Assembly: GCF_007655135.1 (NCBI RefSeq)
Contig: NC_045134.1
Coordinates: 9,506,982-9,570,981 of the forward strand
Direction of reading: 5' to 3'
Length of the DNA: 64,000 bases
Source of the DNA: Punica granatum
Lineage: Eukaryota; Streptophyta; Magnoliopsida; Myrtales; Lythraceae
A model generated the notes under the pieces. The model was not told where the DNA came from. It made no database searches and saw only the letters and a list, made by a program, of their open reading frames with translations. The position numbers and the translations under genes were made by a program. Below, in pieces: positions 23,952 through 37,079 of this stretch; the stretch's first letter is position 1; every line of letters begins with the position of its first letter.

Positions 23952-26900
23952 ATGGGGGCTTGCTTCAGTTCTGAACAGGACAAGTCCATCAACAAGTTCC
24001 CAGGTATCAGCTTCTGTCCCTTCTCTCTCTGCCATTTCCTTCTCTGCTCGGTGATTGCTTCTTTTTTCCCTTGTTGGGTGCCCAGAAGTGTGGGTAAAGT
24101 TTGGATCTTTCGGCTTTGGGAACAGGAGATTGATGATTTTTTAAGTTTGATTTGGAGTTAGACTGTTGCTATATGAAGCAATGCAGGTTATGTAAGTGGG
24201 TGATCTATGATGCTTATGAAAGCCAATCGTATTGCTGTCTCCTGGTGAAAATGTTGATGTCAGATATTCCCTGCAGCAGCCCAAGTCACTGTCTTTGGTA
24301 CCTGTCCTTAAATGCCTCCGAAAAACCGAAATGCTTCCCTTGTGTGAACAATAAATTTTGAAGTTATAGGTGAGACAAACAGATCATGCCTGTGTTGTGA
24401 CGGTATAATCGAGTTTTAGGCTGTGTTAAAGTTTGTTGGTTAACCTTTGCTGTTTCTTTCTTTTTTTCCATTTTGGACAATTAGAACTGACCCAAATGAG
24501 TTTGTTTGGGTGAAGCAGGGAATGATTGTAGGACTTCTCTATCAGGTAGGAGTGATCTGCGGAGGATGCAAAGCTCAGGTAGCACTCCTTTGGCTTCCAA
24601 AAATGTCAGAGATCTCCGTCAAAGCCCAGGATATTGTAATGTCGACATATTTACATATGAGGAGATGAGGTTAGCGACGAAGCAATTCCGCCCAGACCTG
24701 ATACTTGGGGAGGGCGGGTTCGGGATTGTCTATAAAGGAGTTATAGATTCAAGCGTGCGAACAGGTTATAAGAGCATACAAGTTGCAATTAAGGAGCTCA
24801 ATCCTGAAGGGTTCCAAGGTGATAGAGAGTGGTTGGTAAGTACCAGGTTCTTATGTTCTATTTCCATACACGTTATTGTGCCAATCAAGTTTGACGCATT
24901 GGATGGAAATTGATACTTGGTAGAATTTTTCAAGGATAAGGAAAGTTAGATTAGGTGCCTGTGTAACCACCCAAGTGTTGATGCTGCCATTTGGTTCATT
25001 ATAGGGACAGTTAGCATGGGACTGGTGGCATTTGTGTACAAAAGTTTTTTTTGAGTGCCCTGATCTGAACGATAAGAATTTCTTTAGACTTCATTAGTCA
25101 TGTTTTACTGGGAAATTAGAGGATCATATCATCACGCTCAATCTGAAATTATATATTCAACTTTGATTGCTCCATGATTTTGTTCGGGAAAGACAGTCTC
25201 ATGGTTATAGAGTATAGGCCTTTCACTCGCAAAATTTGCTTATGAGCTTACTTACTATAATGGTTGGACTGTTTTCTGAGTTACCTTTCCTTAACTTTGG
25301 CCCTGTTGAGGGATTCTTTTATTTTGAAATTGCACAACTACTCTCCTGACCTTAATCTTCTTTATCCTTTTAGGCTGAAGTTAATTATTTAGGGCAGCTC
25401 AGTCACCCAAATCTTGTGAAACTCATCGGGTACTGCTGTGAAGATGAGCATAGGCTATTAGTCTACGAATATCTTGCCAATGGGAGTCTCGAGAAGCATC
25501 TTTTCCGCCGTAAGTGATGAAGTTATTCTCAGTTAGACAGCCGATTAACATCTATGAAATGAATTTGCAACACAGTATATCCAGCTTGCCAGTTATGTAA
25601 TCTATTTTGCATTTTTTTACTATTAATTGCTTGAGGATGTTGCGAATCTATGTACGGAAGCATTATTGTTTTTGACCAACCTATCTATATCTATATACAT
25701 TAAGCTAAAGGAGAGTTCCAAATTGAAACTCTCGATAGCTTGACATTTGTCAACTCATGAAAGATCAAGTATGCCTACTTTCTCCTTTTTCTAATTTAAC
25801 CCCAGACTGTTGACATTTTTTCAACTCTTTATCATCTTTATTCATAATAAGACCTAAACTTAATATCATTCTATAATCACCCAATATTGCTTTCTGAATT
25901 AAATATTTATAGATTTTCGTCCTAATCAAATCTTATGGGCCAAAGTTGTGAATGATAAACTTACGTGGATCATATTTTTGCCTTCTCATTTTTACATTCT
26001 AATGATCATAATACTGAAAAACGACTCATGAAATTGTAAATATATTTTACTAAAACAATAAAATAGTTGTCGAAAACGGAGAGGATATTCTTTCAATATA
26101 TTAGTTGTAATAATATATTTTAATAAATTTAGAAACTAGCATTGTCAAATAACTTCATATAATGTTTTTGTAAATAAATTATCATAATATTATCTAAGTA
26201 TGATACAATACAAAATTAAAATTTTATTTTTGCGATATTTTTCAGGTTTTAATTCAACTTTATAGTCAATTTTCATTCTCTCTATTTCTAAGAAAAGCTA
26301 TATTTAACTGATTTAGTTTCATTTTATTTTAAATAAAATAATATAATATAATCCATATATTTGATAATTGGGGTTAGAGAAATTTCTGTGACATTTATGT
26401 AATAAATAATAAGCTACAAACTTAAAGAATAATATAATATTGAACTCAATATAATCCAAACATAAGGTTGAAGTATAACCTTTTTTTTATGAAATTCACA
26501 TGCAGCAATGTGAGGGGCATTTTTCTAGTAATTTCTTAAATAAGAGATGTTTTATGAGCCTAGACATCCTTGATTCGTGCTAATGCAGCTTTGAGTAAAC
26601 TCTTACCAAGCCCTTTTTTTTTTTTCGGCTCAGGGGTGGGTTGCGTCTTGACATGGTCAAGACGAATGAAAATTGCTTTAGATGCAGCAAAAGGGCTCGC
26701 CTTTCTTCATGGTGCTGAGAGGTCCATTATTTATCGCGATTTCAAGACCTCAAACATCCTGCTAGATGCGGTGAGTGATTTAACGACTCTTAAAAATGTA
26801 GAATTACCTTTGGGGGGTGAAAAAAAAAGGGAAGAAAAATTCTGGCTTTTGACTGAAGGTTGTGTTTAATCACAACTTAATTAAATAAGTGCTTAAAAGT

Positions 26901-28426
26901 TAGTTATATGGGAAAATGAATAGGAGAGAAAGAGGAAGATGAAAGAAAATGGTCACATCTATTTAATTATTGAGTCAAAAACTACTTAATGAGTAAAGCA
27001 AAAAGATTTTGACTTAATGAAATAAGTCATTTTTCACTTATTCATACTCTTTCCCCTCATAAAATATTTTCTCATCCTTATCATCCCTCTCTTCTTCCCA
27101 TACATTTCTTTCCTTAACTAATTCAGTGCTTAATTTTTATGCACTTAATTTATCAAAAACCACCTATTGAGGGGGGGAAGAACTTGTCGGAGATGCAACA
27201 AATAAGGTGCTTTCCATATCCATTTAGCATTACCAGGCCATAAAAACTGTTATGACATGACAGCTGTGAAAGTATATTTTCCTGAATAGGGGAATTATGT
27301 AGTAAAGAAAGATCTCTGTTCAAGTTCCACCAGTGACTTAGTTTCGAATTGCAGGATTTTAATGCCAAGCTCTCAGACTTTGGGCTCGCTAAAGATGGTC
27401 CCATGGGAGACCAGACGCATGTATCAACCCGGGTTATGGGCACTTACGGATATGCTGCGCCTGAGTATGTAATGACTGGTAAGTGTTCAGTCCTAGACTC
27501 CTTGACCGCTATTCAGAACTGAAGCAACCAGATCTTTGGTAGTAGTAGTGAAGAAAAGATATTGCAAAGCTCTTTTAGTATGTAACAATTGATCTTTCTG
27601 AGGATAGTGGGTGCTTGATGTAAGTGCTTCAGAAATTGTTCCATTTTTTGGTTTTACATATTTCCATCTTCAAATTAAGAAGATTGTACTGATAATGAAC
27701 ATGTCCAGCATGCATGTCAAAGAATTGTTCAACACACTTTAAGACAGAGAAAATAAAGAGCAAATGGCAAACTTCTTGTGGTGTTCCGGAAACAAACAGA
27801 ACCACTTGTGCTATATTCAGTCATGGGGTCTAGTGTTTAAACAACAATTTTAGCGATCGAAAGTTGGTATTTACTGATTTTGATCAGGTCACTTAACGGC
27901 GAGAAGTGATGTTTATGGATTTGGAGTGGTACTGCTCGAGATGCTCATTGGGCGCAGAGCGATGGACAAGAGCAGGCCGAGCCGGGAGCACAACCTAGTC
28001 GAGTGGGCCCGGCCACTTTTGAATAACAACAAGAAGCTCCTCAGGATCTTAGACCCGAGGATAGAAGGGCAGTACTCGGTCAAAACTGCCATGAAGGTGG
28101 CCAACTTAGCATATCAGTGCCTAAGCCAGAATCCGAAGGGGAGGCCGCTGATGAGCCAAGTGGTGGAGATTCTTGAGAACTTCCAGGAGAAGGAGCAGAA
28201 ATCTCAACATGCTATTGTTCATAATGGAGGTGAGAGTTTGACTCTGTACGAGGTTCCCAAGGATTCCGCCAACAATCCTCAGGAGAAGAGAAACATCGTC
28301 AAGTCCGAAGTTGAGAGGAAGGAGCTCCATCAGAGGCCGACAGACAGCAGAACGAAAACGGAACTTCCAAGTGAGACTGATCAACGCGGCCCTCCCGATT
28401 CAAAGAGTGGTGAAGAATCGGGCTAG
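23952..28426 (+). CDS. Receptor-like cytoplasmic kinase VII (PBL17-like)
   Basis: A Ser/Thr kinase of the PBS1-like family acting at the plasma membrane in receptor-kinase signalling. Exons: 23952-24003, 24519-24835, 25374-25509, 26634-26770, 27355-27478, 27888-28426; 434 aa. I chose ATG 23952 because it gives MGACFSS, an N-myristoylation (Gly2) plus palmitoylation (Cys4) signal; an in-frame ATG at 23907 would add 15 residues and mask it. The kinase domain is complete: [11 protein letters not shown] (81-91), VAIKE with Lys109, [12 protein letters not shown] (RD type, Asp204), SDFGLAK (Asp222), activation segment [20 protein letters not shown] charged, Lys/Glu/Ser-rich tail of about 75 residues follows. 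Introns 3 and 4 carry transposon insertions. Assigned to PBL17 mainly through gene order with Arabidopsis; PBL16-type relatives are an alternative. Confidence 0.92.
25684..26528 (+). mobile_element. Non-autonomous Helitron in kinase intron 3
   Basis: The 5' end reads A|TCTATATCTATATACATTAAG, the TC start of plant Helitrons (a start at 25690 is also possible). The 3' end has a perfect 5-bp hairpin, CACAT-GCAGCA-ATGTG at 26497-26512, then 12 bases, then CTAG at 26525-26528, followed by T. TC start, hairpin 10-12 bases before CTRR, and insertion between A and T are the structural rules for Helitrons. The body is AT-rich with no Rep/helicase. Confidence 0.65.
26800..27175. repeat. MITE-like inverted repeat in kinase intron 4
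   Basis: Arms are imperfectly complementary: AACTTAATTAAATAAGTGCTTAAAA on the left versus TAATTTTTATGCACTTAATTTATC on the right, with inner arms GAGAGAAAGAGGAAGATG and CATCCCTCTCTTCTTCC. No coding capacity. Its position between a splice donor (26771) and acceptor (27354) leaves the gene intact. Confidence 0.5.
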
Positions 28427-29385
28427 AATGTGTCTTCTACTTTTAGCATATGAGGGACGGGAAATGTATGTACTTGCGTGAGACGCATTAAAAACTCACT
28501 CGCCCCATAAATTCTCTTTGGAATACAAATTCTTGTTGGCCCTGCTCGGTGGGAATCGGACCATCATAAAAACAACTTGTACAAGATTTGAATGTTTATT
28601 GAGAATTCAGAGCATTGGCCAGTTTTGTATCATTTTTCTCGGTTTCAGAGATATCAGAAGGGAATGATTGTTTGGTGGTTCCATCTTTTTCTACTATAAT
28701 CTGAATTGATTTTATTTACCGTTATGAGGGGCATTCTGCAGAGAACTGCTTAACTTAATGTCACAAGTCACTGGGCCTCAAAACCTCACAACAATTTAGA
28801 TTCTCGGAGTTTCCGACTCCTCACAGTGAGTGAACTCGAAACCTCAGCAATTGTTACCGGACTCCTGAACCATATAAAAGAACATAGCAACTGAGTCGAA
28901 ATCCCGTAGCAGAAGATTCACAAGGAGTTCTCAGTTCTCGCAAGAAAGTGATGTGATTAGTAGGGTTGGATCATACGATTACCGGTGGTATCAAATGTTC
29001 AGCCCGTCAGTTCCTACTTTATGGTTGAAAATGACCGAAGAGAACTGTTGAAAAAAGAAAAAGAAAAGGAGCAAAGTGTGTTTTATGATAGACTCCCATA
29101 ATACAAACTGAAATACAAGCACTAAACTGCGAAATATGGTAAGTCGAAGCTTTGCCACACGTAGAGTCTTCTTGTCTAGACACCTGAGAAACAATCTAAA
29201 CGTGGAACAGAAACCCCCTGCCGCTCCACCAGGATGATTTCACGAGCATTTCCCTACATAAGAGGTTTTGCAAAGTCATTTGGCTTTTGCTCGAAAACGA
29301 GGTCCCGATAAAAGTCAAGAACCAATCAACCACATATATCCTATTGTCGAGAAAAAAGTCACAGAAACAGAACCTCACAACAGGT
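28427..29385. other. 3' flanks of kinase (+) and TOR1-like (-) genes, convergent
   Basis: 3' UTR material of two converging genes. 28750-28870 has GACTC/CTCGGAGTT words that may be SINE-derived. No further gene is seen. Confidence 0.6.
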
Positions 29386-32300
29386 TTACACTGAACCAAA
29401 AAGGATCAAATTCAAAGCCCTCTTACCCCAGATTTGTTGAAGCTTTGCAGCTATTTGAAGGACGGATCTCCTTTCCATTGAGGAAGAAAAGTCCATGTTG
29501 ACAGCCTCCTGAACTGCTGATATCAATTCTTGTTTCACTTCCATGGGGAGAAGAAAATAGTTTGGCCCATGGAGAGAGCTCAGATCCACCACCTAACGTA
29601 GGAACAGCAGAAGAAAACTCTAAGTCAATGAAGTCTTGGCTAGTGATATCCATCATCCAACTTAACAAATTATGGTTCTTATGCTCCAAATTGACCAATC
29701 AATCAGGCATTTCTTACGAAATAAGCACATAAATGCCATAAGAATGCTAGTTAGAGATCACATGATAGTAATAGGAGCTTTTTTAGCAAAACACCTGCAT
29801 TGGAGAAAAACAATATTCTACTAGCTGACATTTACAAAAAATATTTCTGCTCTATATGTGAGTGATTTTCGACAAGCCTAGTGCCCGCTTTTATTTTAGA
29901 CTACAGGAAAAATTAAACAGATCCCACATATCAGCAATCTTCACTGGAGCTGGAGAAAGAATGAAAACTCAAACACGACAACAAACATAAGACTGACATA
30001 CCTGCTGCAACCACAGCATAATTGGTTTTACATATCTTTGTTCTATGAAGAATGAAACCAAGACAATAAGGACCTCGCTCGCTGTCTTCTGCGATAAACT
30101 TTCCAGGACAGGGCCAGTTCCATTAAGTAGCTCAACCAAAACCTGTTCATTTCCAGAAAGAAGGGCCTCCATATAAGCAGAGTCTACGTCTCCTTCACAT
30201 AGAAAGTCTTTCACCCTGTTCCACAAGCTGTTCTTATTGTAAGGAACAGTTTTTCTACCAATTGGGCTAAATTGTGAGGTTAGGGCAGCATTTGTTTCTC
30301 CATTCATATTATCAACTGCCCGTGGTCCTTGCCCACTGCATTTTGGGACAACTCGCCCAGTTTGAGTTCTATTCGACTTAGCAGGACTAGCCCACATATC
30401 TATATCCTGCTTAGATGAGTTGCTCAATCTGCTCCCTGCAAGTGCTTTATCCTCCCAAACCTCAGCCTTTTTCCTAACTGTAGAGTGTCTGCTGTGTATT
30501 TCAACTGATGGCCTTGGGGTACATGTAGAGAGCTTCAGGTGATTATTACTTCCATTGTTCTTCATAGCTACATGTCTTGCTGTATAAGGATCTCCGTCTC
30601 CATGCATGAAATCTCGATTTATCCTACATACTGCCTGCTCTAAAGCTAGCACCTTCGATTTGATCACAGACAAACTTTCTGCAGAGGATTTTGTGAACAC
30701 CTGCAGCAAGACATGAGAAACAAGATTATATATAATATATGGTTCTTAACTGGTAGGTTGTATGCCATAGGGCCAAATGGATTCCCCACCACTATCCGGG
30801 TAAGCAGTGAATATAAGGATGAGTAAGGGGACTAATGAAAGCCAATGCAGAAATGCCATATAAGGCAATGGATTCTCTAGTGCATTATAATCTATCTTCT
30901 TGAGTCAACCTGATTAAGTATGTGATTGGCTGTGGACTTGGAATAAGAGACTGGAAGAGAGGATTCACTGGTTCAGTAATATAAGACTTCACCAAGAGAC
31001 AGCATGAAATTTGTTTAAACCAGGAGAAAATTTAGCTAACACATACCTGCAAAAGGTCCATTAAATTGGATTGCTTGTTCTCAATCTCTGAGAGCTGTTT
31101 ACGAATACAAGCCATCTCATTTGCCATTTGTACACAGCAGTCACGCTGGGTATGATAACTTGACTCTGTCACAGTGGAATCAAGACTCCGGCGATCCTGA
31201 ATCTTTTCCATGAAACTATGTCTCACACTACTAATCTCTTCATCTACAAACTGCAGGTCACTTGTCACTGACCTAAGCAAACTACCATCCTCCAAACACT
31301 CTTGAGAAGCTCTCACTGACTTAGTCTCCAAGTTACCAGCAGCAATATTGGTCACTGATCCACATTCCTGTTTCTCATCTATCAATGGAGATTCATATAT
31401 CACGTATCGCTTGCTCTTGACACTGGGGACAGTTAATCTCTCTGCAGACTTACTGACACAACTACCGTCTGATTCTTCATTGGTGAAATCAACAGATGAT
31501 ATATTTTTGGAATTGGGAACAGCAATTTCAATATGCCGTTCTTCTGGTTTGTTGTGTTGAGAGTTCTCAGTGTAATTTTGACGAATTTTCGAAACTGTCC
31601 GAGGAACTTTCTTCTTGGTGGAATCTATAAAAACTTTCTTAAAAGCAGGTTCCCTGTCTCTAGATTCAATGGCATTAGTGACATCACTGTACTCCCCTCC
31701 AAAGAAGCTATCTGCCCAGATTAATGCAGGAATTAGAGGGGGAGAAAGGTGTTCCAGGAAATATGTGTTGAAATCTGATTTGACCAAGTGCACACAATGT
31801 GGGAAGCGAAAGCATTCTGGAACTAATTAACAGATATAACCCAGTTCATGGCCAAAATCTACTAAAACTTGTTTGCATTGATAAGATGTCAATCCAACTT
31901 TTGTTGCGTAAAATGATATAATAATCACAGGAGGAAAGTTAGAGCTCAAGATCTGCATAAAACAATATAACTATCCAAAGAAAAAGATTAAAAAAAATAG
32001 AAGAAAGGCCTTTTTTATTTACTTTACCATGTAGTTGGCAAAATTTACTTGAATAAAAAGGAAATAAATTTTCTCTAAGCTAACAGAAGCTAGAGTACCA
32101 TTTGCATATACCTTTCCTCTGCTAGAATCATAAAGGTCATGTTCTATAAAAGACCCAATTCTAGAATAAATTCAGTAGTTCAGCAACAGCGTACCATCAT
32201 TATAAGAAGCTTCCCATATTTTCGTAGAAGGTTCCATTAATAACTTAGAGTTTGTATCATAGGTAAAGGATCAATGATTTTGTTTCATGTAAGAGATAAA

Positions 32301-33796
32301 TATTATTTTCCAGAATATAATGCCGCAGCTGTATGCTTCTAGATGAACAGCGAAAAGTTTAGCACATTTTAAAAGTTAAATTTTGTTCTACCATCTTCTG
32401 GCAATGACACTCCTTTCACACTTATATTTCTGAGGCCAGAAATACAATTTGGAAGTTTCATGTTGCAACCAAAAAGAAACACAAAATTAGTTAATCCTAG
32501 AAAGCCATTCGACCAAATGACTAATTTACTTCAACTTCCCATGCATCAAATGTTTGAACAGATAAAAATAAACTAAAAGAACAAAGACAAAAATGTCAAA
32601 ACCTTTGATGGATGATCCAGCTTCTGAAGGATCTGGAGTAGTGGGCCCTGGAAGACTTCTCCAGCAATGTAATGCCTGTGCTACAGAGTCCCTAACTGGT
32701 TTTACCTGAAAGATTGTTTTAAACACCCTTCAGAGAGGTTCCACAACACCAGCAATATAAGGTGACGAAAACAGATAAATTTTCCAACTACTGACCTTAT
32801 CGAATCGGCATAGTTCAAGGCAGCGGATGCAGGATGCCCTGAAAGATCCCAGGAAAGGTCCACTAGATAATGCAATTTCTCCTAATGCTACAGAAGCGGC
32901 TTTGCGTGTAGCCCAGTCAGTGCTTTTCAATGCTTCTTGGATGCTAGTAATTGCTGCTGTTAAAACATTTTGTGCTGTTGCACCGCCTGCCTGAAACAGA
33001 ATTTACAATGAGCTTTTTTTAAATCAAAAGTCATGCCTGTTGGGAAAGAATTGGAAAAGGACCTGTCTTATGAATAATTAGTTCCCAGTATTATGACCAG
33101 GATACAAGAACATGAAAATTCTCATTTTACATAGGCAAGCTTTACCTGGATAATACTTCTGTTCAACTCAATAACTGCTGGTTTGGCCATGAAGTGCGGA
33201 TTCTTAAGCAGCTTCACTGTTCGAGCCAGCATCCGCTGCAAAAGGGATGTCGGAGGATCGTGGGTATTGTCGATAACCCTGGCCAAGCACAAACCTGCAC
33301 CAGACTGGACCTGCTTATTTTGTTCGCCCAAAGCTTCAAAAAGCGGCCTCACCAGCATAACAAAAACTCCATCCCCCTGTCCAATATGACCAACCAATTT
33401 TAAGGCCAGGGTGCCCATTGTCTCTACACACGCATCCCTCACAACCGAGTCGGGGTCCTTGAGTCGCTTAACGATACTAGACACTATCTTCCCGATGTAC
33501 GGTCCAATAAGACCCTCGTGCAGTCGCGCTAACGTGCCCATGAGTCTAATGCACTCCTTCCTAACAGCACTCTTTTGTTCCGAGTCCGTGTCCAGGATGC
33601 AGGACAGGAAAGAGGCAATTGCTTCCGGGGTCATGCGCTCAGCTATTTTATCAAGTTCTTCAACCCCTATCTTGTACGTGTCCCTATCCGCGAGCTTATT
33701 TAGAGCAAAAACAACCTTCTGTTTGAGTTCCAGCATGACCTGTTGATTGCTGGCCCTGCTCGGTCCTCTCGCTTTCATCGGCACCTGTGTCTTCAT
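29386..33796 (-). CDS. TORTIFOLIA1/SPIRAL2-like microtubule-associated protein
   Basis: A plant-specific microtubule-binding protein of the family that controls cortical microtubule dynamics and organ twisting. Exons in coding order (minus): 33796-33146, 32990-32796, 32705-32603, 31711-31047, 30700-30002, 29592-29386; 839 aa, close to family length. Residues about 20-290 are HEAT/ARM-like helical repeats (VRKECIRLMGTLARLHEGL, DSVVRDACVETMGTLALKL, TRKAASVALGEIALSSGPFL), the tubulin-binding part. A polar, Ser/Lys-rich linker runs from about 320 to 500. A short coiled-coil-like segment follows (MACIRKQLSEIENKQSNLMDLLQ, about 516-538). The C-terminal conserved domain (about 690-839) includes LWNRVKDFLCEGDVDSAYMEAL. 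The leader probably holds an intron. By gene order it matches Arabidopsis At2g07170. Confidence 0.92.
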
Positions 33797-34770
33797 ATTT
33801 CTGGGTTCTGAATAAGCTTTAGTAATTCGCCAACGTCAATGTTGATGCTGTTTATGGGCTCGACAGCTGCAGCAAATAAATCACTTTCAGACGATAACGA
33901 TCACTCCGTAAAGAACACAGTCCGGGCAGAAAAGATCCGCAAGAAAATGAAACAATTTAAAACCAAACAAATTTACGAGATCTAATCGAACAGTTCCGTA
34001 ACAGAGAATGGCTTAGTTTCATCAGAGAGCCTCAACGTTAGCGGTTAGATCGACCAAGAGCGCTCAGAGCACTCAGTCCAACCAAAGCACAACCTAGAGA
34101 ATCAGCATTACTTCTGAAATCTAAGTGCTAAGTGCCACAGTGAAGCGAAAAAAACAGGAAGCAATCAATAACCGCTACTATCGACTTATAAAGAAAACAG
34201 CAATGATGATACTCTCCTGCTTCCAACAGGAACGACGGTCAGTGTGAACTCCTCCCATCATGATTTTACCGGTGAACATATATGCACAAACCACGGAATG
34301 CCAAGTACAGGATGAGGAATTGCAGACGCAAACGGAGCAGTTCAGAAGAACTGAAGCAACTGCAGGGGTAGAGAGAGAGAGAGGCAGGGACGTACGAGTT
34401 GTTGGAAGAAGAAGTTCGGCGCGGAGCTCGGCAGGCGCTGGGCGGTGCCATTGCTTGCTGCCCAGAGCTCTGGCTCTTAAGGAGTTCAAGCTCTCTACTC
34501 TACTGCCAGGCACAGGCACCGTACAGAGAGAAAGAGGTGGAGAGAGAGAGAGAGAGAGAGGGTCAGACTCAAAGTTCAAATTTAGAGAGAGAGAGAGAGT
34601 AATGATGGGATGGATGGAGATTGTGAAAGAACGAAAATGAGGGAATCTCAATGCTTCTTTCCCTCTTTCCCTTCATGAGTGCATCGTTTCATGGGCAGGA
34701 GAGACGAGAGGAAAAGAGTTTGAAGAGAGGGAGAGAGAGAGAGAGAGAAATAATTTCACATTTCAATTTT
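33797..34770 (-). promoter_or_regulatory. Leader and promoter region of the TOR1-like gene
   Basis: In the gene's sense strand this has long CT tracts (plus-strand GA runs at about 34368-34383, 34537-34561, 34584-34600 and 34726-34750). This is the composition of plant 5' leaders, suggesting that transcription starts around 34.6-34.7 kb and that a leader intron is removed before the ATG at 33796. Open frames on both strands here are low-complexity by-products. Confidence 0.5.
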
Positions 34771-35594
34771 TTTTCGGAGTGGGAGACGCGTAGGCCAAAT
34801 ACAATCAAGCGATTATGCTATTAATTGAAAACTCGGTTTGAGCGCAGTAAAAACTCGGTTCGAGCACACTAAATGAAGAAAATTTAAGTTAATAGAGCTT
34901 TACTTTTTAGTGAGTCAACTCGTTTCTGAATTAATTCACTTATTAAGACATACATCGAGAAAAAAGTTAATAAACCTCTTTGTTTACTTTAATAAATCTT
35001 TGAGCGTCATTACATCCTCATAATAATCGACTTAAAATTTCTCCCAATTCAAAACTACATTCACAATAATATGAGTTGTTATTACAGAGTATCCAAGCGC
35101 TGAATCACGAGGCCTATTATGGGACAATAATTTGTAAGATTTAATAATTCTTTTTTTTATTTTTTAAAAGAGAAAAAGAAAATTTATTTTTTGTCGGCTT
35201 TAGCTCAGAAGTTTGGGTTTAGGTTTTGGCGCTCGATTTCATGGGTTTCGAATTAAGGGGGAGCGTGTCTGATGGTGGGCCATCTTGGACCAATGTAATC
35301 TCTCCACGTGGACATCTATTTCCTTATCCGACGGTTATGGGCTTTGTTTCCCTTTCTCCTTCTCTCTCTATGATGGTTGATATTTACGAGATATTTATTT
35401 ATATACTTTGGGCGAGTTTCGAAAAATTACTCTCCGTTCTAAAGTGAAAAACTTTCAAAATTATTTTGTTTGTAGCTAATCGTGTATTTTTCGTTAAGTT
35501 TTTCATTTATTTTCTATATGTTTTCTATTAGTCTTTCATTAATTTCTTAAAAAACAAAAAATAAATATCATTAGGAAAAAAAAAAGGAAACATA
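34771..35594. other. Gene-free DNA
   Basis: AT-rich; nothing recognisable apart from short A and T runs. Confidence 0.5.
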
Positions 35595-35698
35595 TAAGGT
35601 GATAGAGATATCGCAACCTTACTTGGCGGTCGCTGGTTTCGGCACGACATCATCGGGATTTTTTACTTAAATTCTCTTTAAGACAAATTGACAAATCA

Positions 35699-35910
35699 TG
35701 GAACTCCAAGGAGTTTGGCGTAGTGATAAGGAGGAGTTTAGCGTAGTGGTAAGGAGGAATTTAAATATTTATCCAATTTCGAATTTGAAATCCCTTGGAG
35801 TCACCGGCGCGCCTTTGACGTGATTATCCGTTCCGTGAGCCGCCGGGGGTTTACGGAGCCTCGAAAATTAATCGGGCGAAGCCTGAACACCTCGGATTAG
35901 TAAAAAAAAA
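35699..35910 (+). mobile_element. tRNA-derived SINE in copy A
   Basis: The head reads TTTAGCGTAGTGGTAAGG (A box) and TTTCGAATTTGAAATCCC (B box). The body reads CGTGATTATCCGTTCCGTGAGCC, and the 3' end is TCGGATTAGT plus A11. The other duplication copy has an uninterrupted join here (AATTGAAAAATCCTGATGTGG), giving an empty-site comparison that shows this is an insertion. Confidence 0.75.
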
Positions 35911-37079
35911 AAGTCTTGGTGTGGTGACATATTAGGGGACCCCTACCACCATCCCCAGATCTTCTTTGAACAAATTTCTTTCCATTAAATTTGATTTTAT
36001 TTTATTTTATTAAATTTGTGCTCTCTGAAACTATTTTGCATATTTTCAAAAATTTTAAATAAACAATTTCTAATAAATTATTAAAAGTTAACATAAGTTA
36101 TCAATAGTTGTTGTAAACAAAATAATTTTGAAAAATACGTACTTTAATTTCTAATAATTAACTCATTTATTTATTGTTTATTTATAATATAATTTTTTTG
36201 CTCGAAATTTATAATATAATATTTTATGGAAAAGAGAATTGGATTCAAAATTCGAAAGTCTAAACTTTAAAGTGACCGGTACACATAAAAGTTCAGACGA
36301 ATTCCCGCATATTCCTAGACATTACTTTTGTCCGCTCTAATCTGTAGTTCCAATTGCCAGTCAAAGGGGAACAAAAAATGAAGAAAAGCCTCCGATGACT
36401 AGGGTCGCGTATCAGAGATCGTATCGTTCCCTCCTAAAATGTTTTTCGGTATCGCATATTTTCAAATGGAATGTGGAAGTTCATTCCCAGCTCGTATGTT
36501 CATAGTCATAACCACAAGTGGAGTCTTCTGAGTATAGTTGTAAATCCTTCAATTGGTTACGGATTCTTCTCAAGTACAGGAGGGTCGCAATGTTCGTTGC
36601 TAGCACCCCTTCGACTAGCCCATCATGAATACTTGGTTGGTCGGCCTTGAGTTCGGCCCGTAATCGTCTCCAATAATCATAGTCTATGGCGGTGGATGGC
36701 AACCCCAGGCTCCGAGGGGCTAGTCATGTGGATAGATTAGATGGCTGTTCTAAGACTCAGCAAAGATTTCTCAATCTTTTTCCCATAGGCCCAATTGATT
36801 TCAGAAAATGTAAAAATTACAAGAAAATTTAAAATATGAAATCATTTTGCATGGATTATAGACTGAAAAATAAAATTATTATGTTAAGAAAATATATTGG
36901 ATTATTATATAGGGAATATGGATGATAATATAACGCGTGATTTATTTTTACAAAGAATATGTGAATTCCACGATTATAATAACACAATAATAAGTATTTT
37001 GGTGATAAAAAATTTTCCAACGACAATGATGAAATTTTAACCCGAAAACGTGATGGTGGAGATTCATCTTATGTTCAAA

